NCBI RefSeq assembly: GCF_011764425.1
Contig: NZ_BLPF01000004.1
Span: 1,066,001-1,130,000, forward strand
From: Phytohabitans houttuyneae
GTDB lineage: Bacteria > Actinomycetota > Actinomycetes > Mycobacteriales > Micromonosporaceae
Reading direction: 5' to 3'
DNA: 64,000 nt
Program-made: the position numbers and the translations under genes
The notes under the pieces: generated by a model
What the model saw: only the letters and a program-made list of their open reading frames with translations
Databases searched by the model: none
Told to the model about the DNA's origin: nothing
Shown here: positions 34,255 through 41,282 of the stretch, in pieces
Position numbering within the stretch: the stretch's first letter is position 1
Layout of the letters: every line of letters starts with the position of its first letter

Positions 34255-36146
34255 GGCGGCTCTCCGTACCCTCGTGGGTGGCGCTCGGCGTCATCCTCAC
34301 CATCGCGGTCGTGGCGCTGCTCGCGCCCTGGCTCGCCCCGCACTCGCCGCTCGACCAGGCCAGCGCGAGCGGCGGCCCGTCGGCCGAGCACTGGATGGGC
34401 CTGGACAGCGCCAACCGCGACGTGCTCAGCCGCCTGATGCACGGCGCGCGCTGGTCGCTCATCATTGGCCTCGGTGCCACGCTCCTCGCCCTGATCGTCG
34501 GCTCGATCGCCGGCGCCACCGCGGCCGCCGCGCCGAAGGCGTGGATCGACGAGGCGCTCATGCGCGGCCTCGACGTCGTGATGGCGTTTCCCGGCATCGC
34601 GCTCGCCGCTGTGCTGGTGGCCGTCTTCGGCGGCAGCGTGCCGGTGCTGGTCTGCGCCATCGCCTTCCTCTACATGCCGTCGGTGGCCCGGGTGGTCCGC
34701 GCGAACGTCCTCGCCCAGTACGGCGAGGACTATGTCGCCGCCGAGCGGACCATCGGCGCCCGCAGCTGGCACATCCTGGTCAAGCACGTGGCCATCAACT
34801 GCGCCGCGCCGGTGCTGGTCTTCTGCACGGTGATGGTGGCGGACGCGATCGTCTTCGAGGCGTCGCTGTCGTTCATCGGCGCCGGAGTGCGGCCGCCCGA
34901 CCCGTCGTGGGGCAGCGTCATCGCCGACGGCAAGAACATGGTGCTGCTCGGCGGCTGGTGGGCCACGGTCTTCCCGGGCCTGCTGATCCTCGTCACGGTG
35001 CTGTCGCTCAACATCCTCTCCGAGGGCGTGTCGGACGCCTGGGCCGCGCCCACCGCCCGGCGCGTACCGAGGTCCACAAAGGAGGGTGACGCCATCGAGG
35101 CGGCCCGCCCCGGTTCCGGCGAGGTGGTGCCGCTGCCCGGGCTCGCCGAGGCGGCGCGGCGGCTGGCCGAGCGGGCCCGGCCGCTGCCCGGCGGCGAACC
35201 GGTCCTGTCCGTACGCGACCTGGCGATCCGCTTCCCGGGACGGCACGACGACCGGGACATCGTCGACGGCATCTCCTTCGAGGTCCGGCCGGGCGAGGTG
35301 CTCGGGCTGGTCGGCGAGTCCGGCTGCGGCAAGTCGCTGACCGCGCTGACGGTGATGGGGCTGGAGCCGCGCGGCGCGCGGGTGCACGGGCGGATCGACT
35401 TCGACGGCCGGGACCTGCTCACCACGCCCCGCCGCGCACGCCGCAAGCTGCTCGGCCACGAGATGGCGATGGTCTACCAGGACGCGCTCTCCTCGTTGAA
35501 CCCGGCGATGACCATCCGCGCCCAGCTCAAGCAGCTCATCCGCCGCGGCGGCAAGCGCAGCGCCACCGAGCTGCTGGAGATGGTGGGGCTCGACCCGGGG
35601 CGCACGCTGTCGTCGTACCCGCACGAGCTCTCCGGCGGCCAGCGGCAGCGGGTGCTGATCGCGATGGCGCTGTCCCGCGACCCCAAGCTGATCGTCGCGG
35701 ACGAGCCGACCACCGCGCTCGACGTGACCGTGCAGGCACAGGTGATCCAGCTGCTGCTGCGCCTGCGTGCCGAGCTCGGGTTCGCGCTGATCCTCGTCTC
35801 CCACGACCTCGCGCTGGTCGCCGACGTGACCGACCGGGTCGCCGTGATGTACGGCGGCCAGATCGTCGAGACCGGCGTCACCGCCACGCTCGTCGGCGCG
35901 CCCGCGCACCACTACACCCGTGGCCTGCTCGGCTCGGTGCTCTCGCTGGAGGCGGCGGCGCCGCGGCTCACCCAGATCCGGGGCGTGGTGCCGTCACCGG
36001 CCGACTTTCCGGCCGGCTGCCGCTTCGCCGACCGCTGCCCGATGGCGACCGACGTGTGCCGGGCGGAGGCACCGCCGCTCGCCGGGGAGGCCGGCCACGA
36101 GGTCGCCTGCCACCATCCGGCGACCGTCCTGGCGGGTGTCTCATGA
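34251..36146 (+). CDS. Fused ABC permease 2 – ATPase (DppC-DppD fusion)
   Basis: A 631-residue single polypeptide. Residues 1-270 are a DppC-type permease (SAEHWMGLDSANRDVLSRLMHGARWSL, EAA loop ERTIGARSWHILVKHVAIN). A ~45-residue linker follows, and then residues from about 318 form an oligopeptide-type ATPase: GESGCGKS (Walker A), LSGGQRQRVLIAMAL (signature), LIVADEPTTALD (Walker B), SHDLALVAD (H-loop), ending with the oligopeptide C-terminal Cys cluster (CRFADRCPMATDVC...CHHP). Such fusions occur in actinobacteria. The continuous frame with no GC or codon shift argues against a sequencing artefact. It is coupled at both ends by 4-nt overlaps. Confidence 0.94.
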   Translation: MRRLSVPSWVALGVILTIAVVALLAPWLAPHSPLDQASASGGPSAEHWMGLDSANRDVLSRLMHGARWSLIIGLGATLLALIVGSIAGATAAAAPKAWIDEALMRGLDVVMAFPGIALAAVLVAVFGGSVPVLVCAIAFLYMPSVARVVRANVLAQYGEDYVAAERTIGARSWHILVKHVAINCAAPVLVFCTVMVADAIVFEASLSFIGAGVRPPDPSWGSVIADGKNMVLLGGWWATVFPGLLILVTVLSLNILSEGVSDAWAAPTARRVPRSTKEGDAIEAARPGSGEVVPLPGLAEAARRLAERARPLPGGEPVLSVRDLAIRFPGRHDDRDIVDGISFEVRPGEVLGLVGESGCGKSLTALTVMGLEPRGARVHGRIDFDGRDLLTTPRRARRKLLGHEMAMVYQDALSSLNPAMTIRAQLKQLIRRGGKRSATELLEMVGLDPGRTLSSYPHELSGGQRQRVLIAMALSRDPKLIVADEPTTALDVTVQAQVIQLLLRLRAELGFALILVSHDLALVADVTDRVAVMYGGQIVETGVTATLVGAPAHHYTRGLLGSVLSLEAAAPRLTQIRGVVPSPADFPAGCRFADRCPMATDVCRAEAPPLAGEAGHEVACHHPATVLAGVS

Positions 36147-37150
36147 GCGTCCTGCTTGAACTGTCCGATGTGCACGTCGTGCACAAGGCCCGCTCGGGCG
36201 GGCTGTTCCACCGCGACCGCGTGTACGCGCTCACCGGCGCCGACCTCACCGTCGCGGCCGGCGAGACCGTGGGAATCGTGGGGGAGTCCGGCTGCGGCAA
36301 GACCACGCTGGCCAAGGTGCTCGTTGGCCTGCAGCGCCCGACGTCGGGGCGGGTCACCTTCAAGGGGAACGACCTGGGCAGCATGCCCGACTTCCGCCGT
36401 CGCCGCCTGATCGGGGCGGGCGTCGGCATGGTCTTCCAGGACCCGTCGACGGCGCTCAACCGGCGCCTGCCGGTACGCCAGGTGCTGCGCGACCCGCTGG
36501 ACGTGCACGGCCGGGGCACGCCGCGCCAGCGCGAGGAGCGGGTACGCGAGCTGCTCGCCCAGGTGGGTCTCCCGGCCAGCGCCGCGGACGTGCTGCCCGG
36601 CCAGCTCTCCGGCGGGCAGCGGCAGCGGGTCGCCATCGCGCGGGCGCTCGCCCTCGACCCGGACCTGCTGATCGCGGACGAGCCGACCAGCGCACTCGAC
36701 GTCTCCGTGCGCGCGCAGATCCTCAACCTGCTGCTCGACCTCAAGGAACGGCTGGGGCTCGCGCTCGTCTTCGTCTCGCACGACATACAGACCGTGCGGC
36801 GGATGAGCGACCGGGTGGTCACGATGTACCTCGGCCGGATCGTCGAGCAGACCCCGGCGGGTGCGTTGCCGCACGGGGCGCGCCACCCGTACACGCGGGC
36901 GCTCTTCTCGGCGACGCCCGGCCTGCTGCACCCGATCGACCCGATCCCGCTCGCCGGCCCCGTGCCGTCGGCCACCCGGCCGCCGAGCGGCTGCCCCTTC
37001 CGCACCCGCTGCTGGCGCGCCGCCGACGACTGCGCGGCGGACATGCCGCCGGTGGAGCGCACCTCGGGGCACCTCGTTCGCTGCTTCCACCCGGTACCGG
37101 CCGGCGCCACCGACCGCGAGCTGATCAGCCAAGCACAGGAGCGTTCATGA
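36143..37150 (+). CDS. Peptide-type ABC transporter ATP-binding protein (DppF-like)
   Basis: A 335-residue ATPase with GESGCGKTTLAKVL (Walker A), FQDPSTALNRRLPVRQVLRDPL (Q-loop), LSGGQRQRVAIARAL (signature), LLIADEPTSALD (Walker B) and SHDIQTVRRMSDR (H-loop). The oligo/dipeptide C-terminal extension carries cysteines (CPFRTRCWRAADDC). It forms a heterodimer with the ATPase half of the preceding fusion. ATGA overlaps connect it to both neighbours, so the whole importer is translationally coupled. Confidence 0.94.
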   Translation: MSVLLELSDVHVVHKARSGGLFHRDRVYALTGADLTVAAGETVGIVGESGCGKTTLAKVLVGLQRPTSGRVTFKGNDLGSMPDFRRRRLIGAGVGMVFQDPSTALNRRLPVRQVLRDPLDVHGRGTPRQREERVRELLAQVGLPASAADVLPGQLSGGQRQRVAIARALALDPDLLIADEPTSALDVSVRAQILNLLLDLKERLGLALVFVSHDIQTVRRMSDRVVTMYLGRIVEQTPAGALPHGARHPYTRALFSATPGLLHPIDPIPLAGPVPSATRPPSGCPFRTRCWRAADDCAADMPPVERTSGHLVRCFHPVPAGATDRELISQAQERS

Positions 37151-38079
37151 CCACGGCACAGGCCCTCACCGGCGTCATCCCACCGGTGTGCACCCCGCTC
37201 ACCCCGCGGTACGAGGTGGACACCGGCTCACTGACCCGGCTCGTCGACCACCTGCTCGACGGGGGCGTGGACGCGCTCTTCCTGCTCGGGTCCTCGTCGG
37301 AGGCGGCGTTCCTGCCGGACCGGCACCGGCGGGTCGTGCTGGAGACCGTCGTCGGCCACGTCGCCGGCCGCGTGCCGGTGCTCGCCGGCGTCATCGACAT
37401 GACCACGCTGCGGGTGCTCGACCACGTGCGGGCGGCCGTCGACGCCGGCGTGGACGGGATCGTCGCCACCGCGCCCTTCTACGCGCGGACGCACCCGGCT
37501 GAGATACGCGCTCACTTCCGGGCGATCGCGGAGGCGGCGGGGCGGCCGCTGTACGCGTACGACCTGCCCGTGTCCGTGCACAGCAAGCTCGCCACCGACC
37601 TGGTGCTGGACCTGGCCGCCGAGGGTGTGCTGGCCGGCGTCAAGGACTCCAGCGGCGACGAGGGCGGGCTGCGGTCGGTGATCCTCGGCCGGCGGGACCG
37701 CGAGGACATCAGCGGGTTCAGCGTGCTGACCGGCTCGGAGCTGACCGTCGACTCAGCGCTGTGGATGGGCGCGAACGGCGTCGTACCCGGACTGGGCAAT
37801 GTGGACCCGCACGGCTACGTACGGCTGCTGCGCTCGGCGTGGGCCGGCGAGTGGGACGCGGCGCGGGCGGAGCAGGAGCGGCTGCTGCACCTCTTCGCGC
37901 TCATCACGGTGGGAGGCACGCGCATGGGCATCAGCTCGTCCGCACTCGGCGCCTTCAAGGCCGCGCTCTTCCTGCGCGGCGTCATCGACCATCCGACGAC
38001 CGCGCCGCCGCAGATACCGCTCGACGACGACGAGATCGGCCGGGTCGGCAAGTACCTGGCCGCGGCGGGGCTGGTCTGA
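37147..38079 (+). CDS. Dihydrodipicolinate synthase / N-acetylneuraminate lyase family protein
   Basis: A 310-residue class I aldolase of the DapA/NanA superfamily. The Schiff-base lysine is Lys166 (AGVKDSSGD), the catalytic tyrosine Tyr138 (YAYDLP), and the carboxylate-binding GSSSE is at 48-52. DapA and NanA cannot be separated on these motifs. Placement between an ABC importer and a sialidase favours a sialic-acid-lyase-like or related keto-acid aldolase role over lysine biosynthesis. It overlaps the ATPase by 4 nt and the sialidase by 1 nt (TGATG). Confidence 0.9.
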   Translation: MTTAQALTGVIPPVCTPLTPRYEVDTGSLTRLVDHLLDGGVDALFLLGSSSEAAFLPDRHRRVVLETVVGHVAGRVPVLAGVIDMTTLRVLDHVRAAVDAGVDGIVATAPFYARTHPAEIRAHFRAIAEAAGRPLYAYDLPVSVHSKLATDLVLDLAAEGVLAGVKDSSGDEGGLRSVILGRRDREDISGFSVLTGSELTVDSALWMGANGVVPGLGNVDPHGYVRLLRSAWAGEWDAARAEQERLLHLFALITVGGTRMGISSSALGAFKAALFLRGVIDHPTTAPPQIPLDDDEIGRVGKYLAAAGLV

Positions 38080-39884
38080 TGAAGGCGCTCGCGGCACTCC
38101 TCCTCCTGGCCGGATCCGTGGTCTCGCCGGCGCCCGAGCCGTTCGTGGACGAGCAGGTCATCTACCGGCAGGGCGACTTCGGGTACGCCTGCTTCCGCAT
38201 CCCCGCCGCCGTACGGGCGAACGACGGCACCGTCCTCGCCTTCGCCGAGGGGCGCGTCGCGGACTGCGGCGACGACGGCGACATCGACCTCGTGCTGCGC
38301 CGCTCCACCGACGGTGGGCGTACCTGGGGACCGCTGCAGGTGGTCTCCGAGGGGAGCGGGAGCACGCACGGCAACCCGGTGCCGATCGTCGACCGGCGCA
38401 CCGGGCGGGTCGTCGTGATCACCACCCACAATGGACCGGCACCGTGCACGGACGGCTGTGACCGCGACCCGTACGTGCAGGTGAGCGACGACAGCGGAGC
38501 CACCTGGACGGCGCCCCGCGAGCTCACCGACGCGAAACGACCCGAGTGGAACCACTGGTACGCCACCGGGCCGATGCACGGCATCCAGCTGGAGCGCGGC
38601 CCGCACGCCGGGCGGCTCGTGGTCGGCGCCAGCTTCGAGAGCTGGGATCGGGTCGGCCCGCACGTGTACGGCACGCACCTGCTCTACAGCGACGACGGCG
38701 GCGAGACCTGGCACATCGGCGCGGAGACGTCCCGCGACGACGGGCGGGTCATCGCGCAGGAGGTGACGGTCGTCGAGCTGCGCGACGGGCGGATCTACGC
38801 GCTGGCCCGCGAGCGGGGCACCGACCCGGGCAGCCGCGCGTACGCGACCAGCGGCGACAGCGGCCACACGTGGGAGGGCCCCTTCCGGACACTGCCGGCG
38901 CTGGCGATGCCGGACGTGCAGGGGTCGCTGCTGCGCTTCGACTCCGGGCGGATCCTCTTCTCCGCGCCCGCGCACCCGGCCGCCCGCGAGGTGGCGTCGA
39001 TCCGCTCGTCGTACGACGAAGGCCGCACGTGGGAGGCGTGGCAGCAGGGCAAGGTCTTCTCGTGGGGCCCGAGCGCGTACTCGGACATGGTGCGGCTCGA
39101 CGGTGACGAGGCGGCGCTGATGTACGAGGCGGGGGCGTCGACGCCGTACGAGAGCATCCGGTGGGCACGGTTCAACGAGGCGTACCTTGACACGCCGAAC
39201 GGCACACCGCCCGGTATCCCCGGCCCGCCCGCGCCCGGCCCCACGACCCCGGACGCCTCGCCCGCCCGCAACCCGGCATACGTGCGCGGAGAGGCGAGCC
39301 CCGGCGAGGGGCGGTTCGGTGGCGGGCTGGCGCTGGACGGCGTGGACGACCGGGTCGAGGTGCCGTTCGACGCCTCGATCGACCTCGGCGCCGGCGACTT
39401 CACGCTCACCGCCTGGCTCCGGTACACGGAGACCGCCAAGCAGGGAGCGATCCTCTGGGCGTACCGGATGGGCAGCGGGACCACCCCGCAGGTCTGGCTG
39501 CGCGCGGAGCCGGCCAGCAAGCGGATCCGGGCCTTGATGGCGGTCGACCGCTTCACGGTCAGCGTCGCCTCGACGGCGGCCTACAACGACGGCGCCTGGC
39601 ACCACGTGGCGCTGCGCCGCGGCGACGGGCGGCTCGCCCTGCTGGTCGACGGCGTCGAGGTGGCGTCCGCGGCGGCCCCGCCCGGCTCGGTCACCGCGGG
39701 CAAGGAGTTCGGCGTGCAGGGCATCCACATCGGACAGCGGGTCGACGGCGCGGACCGCCTGCGCGGCACGGTGGACGAGGTCCGCGTCTACCGCCGGGCC
39801 CTGTCCGGCACCGAACTGCGCCTGGTCCGCGAGTGGAACGCCCCCATCGGCGGCCAGCTCGGCCTCCGCCTGCCCTTCCACTAG
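38079..39884 (+). CDS. Secreted exo-alpha-sialidase (GH33-like) with C-terminal LamG-type domain
   Basis: A 601-residue protein with a short hydrophobic leader (LAALLLLAGSVVSPAP) and an N-terminal six-bladed propeller (residues ~25-375). It has the arginine motif CFRIPAAV and five Asp-box repeats: STDGGRTW, SDDSGATW, SDDGGETW, SGDSGHTW, SYDEGRTW. The acid/base and nucleophile-type residues are plausible in AEGRVADCGDDGDIDL and YEAGASTPYESIRWARF. A Pro-rich linker (PPGIPGPPAPGPTTP) leads to a LamG/concanavalin-like domain (LALDGVDDRVEVPF ... DGAWHHVALRRGDGRLALLVDG). It would release terminal sialic or related nonulosonic acids outside the cell for the co-encoded importer and lyase. Confidence 0.93.
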   Translation: MKALAALLLLAGSVVSPAPEPFVDEQVIYRQGDFGYACFRIPAAVRANDGTVLAFAEGRVADCGDDGDIDLVLRRSTDGGRTWGPLQVVSEGSGSTHGNPVPIVDRRTGRVVVITTHNGPAPCTDGCDRDPYVQVSDDSGATWTAPRELTDAKRPEWNHWYATGPMHGIQLERGPHAGRLVVGASFESWDRVGPHVYGTHLLYSDDGGETWHIGAETSRDDGRVIAQEVTVVELRDGRIYALARERGTDPGSRAYATSGDSGHTWEGPFRTLPALAMPDVQGSLLRFDSGRILFSAPAHPAAREVASIRSSYDEGRTWEAWQQGKVFSWGPSAYSDMVRLDGDEAALMYEAGASTPYESIRWARFNEAYLDTPNGTPPGIPGPPAPGPTTPDASPARNPAYVRGEASPGEGRFGGGLALDGVDDRVEVPFDASIDLGAGDFTLTAWLRYTETAKQGAILWAYRMGSGTTPQVWLRAEPASKRIRALMAVDRFTVSVASTAAYNDGAWHHVALRRGDGRLALLVDGVEVASAAAPPGSVTAGKEFGVQGIHIGQRVDGADRLRGTVDEVRVYRRALSGTELRLVREWNAPIGGQLGLRLPFH

Positions 39885-39907
39885 AGGATCAAGTTCCAAG
39901 GGGTTTG

Positions 39908-39984
39908 GGCTACCGCGATGTCCGTGGTGGTCCGGACCGTTGCTCCCGCGGCCTCACCCTCCGCGTCCCGACAGCTCACCCCAA
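39908..39984 (-). repeat. Dispersed intergenic repeat, module A (shortened, inverted copy)
   Basis: Reverse complement of the module seen at 46893-46970: GGTGAGCTG...GGAGGGTGAGGCCGCGGGAGCAACGGTCCGGACCACC...ATCGCGGTAGCCC. It lacks the internal ~45 bp present in the full copies at 19666 and 60881. It lies between the convergent sialidase and DUF4191 genes. Confidence 0.7.
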
Positions 39985-40038
39985 AGGGCACGCTCCCGCG
40001 GACCTGGCGCGGCGGTGCTTTGGGGCTTGGCCCACGGA

Positions 40039-40139
40039 CCCGGCAGCGGAGGTCGGGGGTTCGGCGAGCCCTTGCGAGCCGCCGACCGCAGCGGTGCCCG
40101 CGGGAGCACGCGGTCCGCAGGTGATGCGGACCGGGGCAT
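40039..40139 (+). repeat. Dispersed intergenic repeat, module B (copy 2)
   Basis: Resembles the reverse complement of 1105-1207 over about 100 bp: CCCGGCAGCGGAGGTCGGGG, TTCGGCGAGC, GCCGCCGACCGCAGCGGTGC, CCGCGGGAGC, GCGGTCCGCAG, GCGGACCGGGGCA. Together with the adjacent module A copy it fills the 280-bp gap between two convergent genes; no coding capacity is apparent. Confidence 0.65.
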
Positions 40140-40164
40140 CGAAATGCTTGAAGGGTGGTGCCGG

Positions 40165-40854
40165 TTAGCGGCCGCGCATCTGGCGGAACGCGCCCTTCGA
40201 GGGCCGCATGTTCTTGGGGATGGCGCCCTTGGGCAGGTTGGGCCGGGCGGAGAGGGCGGTCAGGCGCTTGTCGAGCGCGTTGACGTCCTTGCCGGTGAGG
40301 TTGCGCGGCAGGCGCATGAGCGTGGTCCGCAGCTTGCGGATCGACAGCTCGTCCTCGCCGGTGCCGACGATGTAGTCGTACATCGGGGCGTTGCCGATCA
40401 CCTTCGCGAGGCGGCGCTTCTCCTGGCCGAGGAGGCTGCGCACCCGCTGCGGGTTGCCCTCCGCGAGCAGGATCACGCCCGGGCGGCCGAGCACCAGGTG
40501 CACCATGTCCATCTGCGTGGTGGAGCTCACCGCGGTGGTCACCCGCCAGTCGCCGCGCATGTTTTCCACCAGCTGCGCGGCGGCGCCCGGCTGGCCCTCG
40601 GCGGCGGTCATCATCGCCGCGTTGGAGCGCAGGTTGAGCACGATGAGCACGGCGAGCAGGGTGAGCAGGATGCCCACGGGCAGCCACAGCCAGCCCCAGG
40701 TGATCACCGCCACCACGGTGAGCGCGAGCGGGATGAGCACCGCGGCGGCGACGAGCGGTGCGAACCACTTGTCGCGTTTGGCGGTGAACGAGAAAACCAT
40801 CCCGATCTGCTTCAGCCGCTGGCCGAACGTGACCTTCTCCTCGGGCTTTGCCAT
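40165..40854 (-). CDS. DUF4191 membrane protein
   Basis: A 229-residue protein. Two adjacent TMs (WFAPLVAAAVLIPLALTVVAVI and LWLPVGILLTLLAVLIVLNL) lie near the N-terminus. A cytoplasmic domain follows with GAAAQLVENMRGDWRVTTAVS, RPGVILLAEG and RVRSLLGQEKRRLAKVIG, and the tail is basic. This is the actinobacterial DUF4191 family (Rv2219-like), conserved near lipA and glnA1 but without known function. The ATG lies 7 nt after a TAGACT -10 hexamer (minus strand, 40862-40867), so the mRNA is probably leaderless. A GTAAG-TAC-CTTAC inverted repeat at 40881-40893 overlaps its -35 region. Confidence 0.88.
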   Translation of the reverse strand: MAKPEEKVTFGQRLKQIGMVFSFTAKRDKWFAPLVAAAVLIPLALTVVAVITWGWLWLPVGILLTLLAVLIVLNLRSNAAMMTAAEGQPGAAAQLVENMRGDWRVTTAVSSTTQMDMVHLVLGRPGVILLAEGNPQRVRSLLGQEKRRLAKVIGNAPMYDYIVGTGEDELSIRKLRTTLMRLPRNLTGKDVNALDKRLTALSARPNLPKGAIPKNMRPSKGAFRQMRGR

Positions 40855-40997
40855 GCCCAGGAGTCTAAGGGCTGCGCGAGGTAAGTACCTTACGGCCCTG
40901 GGCCGCCCTCGCGGCGCCGCGTAAGTACCCCGCCTGCCTGCAACATCAGGCATCGCACCAATGCGGGCACGCCGCCTTCGCGCGGACAGTAATTGTC

Positions 40998-41189
40998 ATG
41001 ACGATCCTTGACCCACACTCCACGCTGACCCTCCACCGTCACCGTTCCGCCGAGCTGCACGCCGAGGCCGACCGGGTGCGCCTGGCTCGCGCCGTCGTGC
41101 GCGGCGGCGGTCCCGAGCGGCCGCACTGGTGGTCCCGCTCCGGCCGGCGCCACCACGGAGCCGCCACGCGGGCGCCCGCGCTGCCTTGA
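40998..41189 (+). CDS. Small basic protein of unknown function
   Basis: A 63-residue frame, MTILDPHSTLTLHRHRSAEL..., with an amphipathic middle (AELHAEADRVRLARAV) and a basic, His/Arg-rich tail. Similar 60-70-residue proteins (a short N-terminus followed by an AELxAEAxRxRLAR helix) are common in actinomycetes. A TAATTG hexamer just before the ATG could be the -10 of a leaderless mRNA. There is no domain or functional clue. It could be spurious, though the codon pattern (G/C at third positions) is gene-like. Confidence 0.5.
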   Translation: MTILDPHSTLTLHRHRSAELHAEADRVRLARAVVRGGGPERPHWWSRSGRRHHGAATRAPALP

Positions 41190-41282
41190 ACCCACACCGG
41201 GGCCCGGCCCGTCACGGGGGCGGGCCGGCCCCAGCAGTTCGGCCGCACGCTTAATCACTCAGAGATGTCGGAAGGGCGTGGC

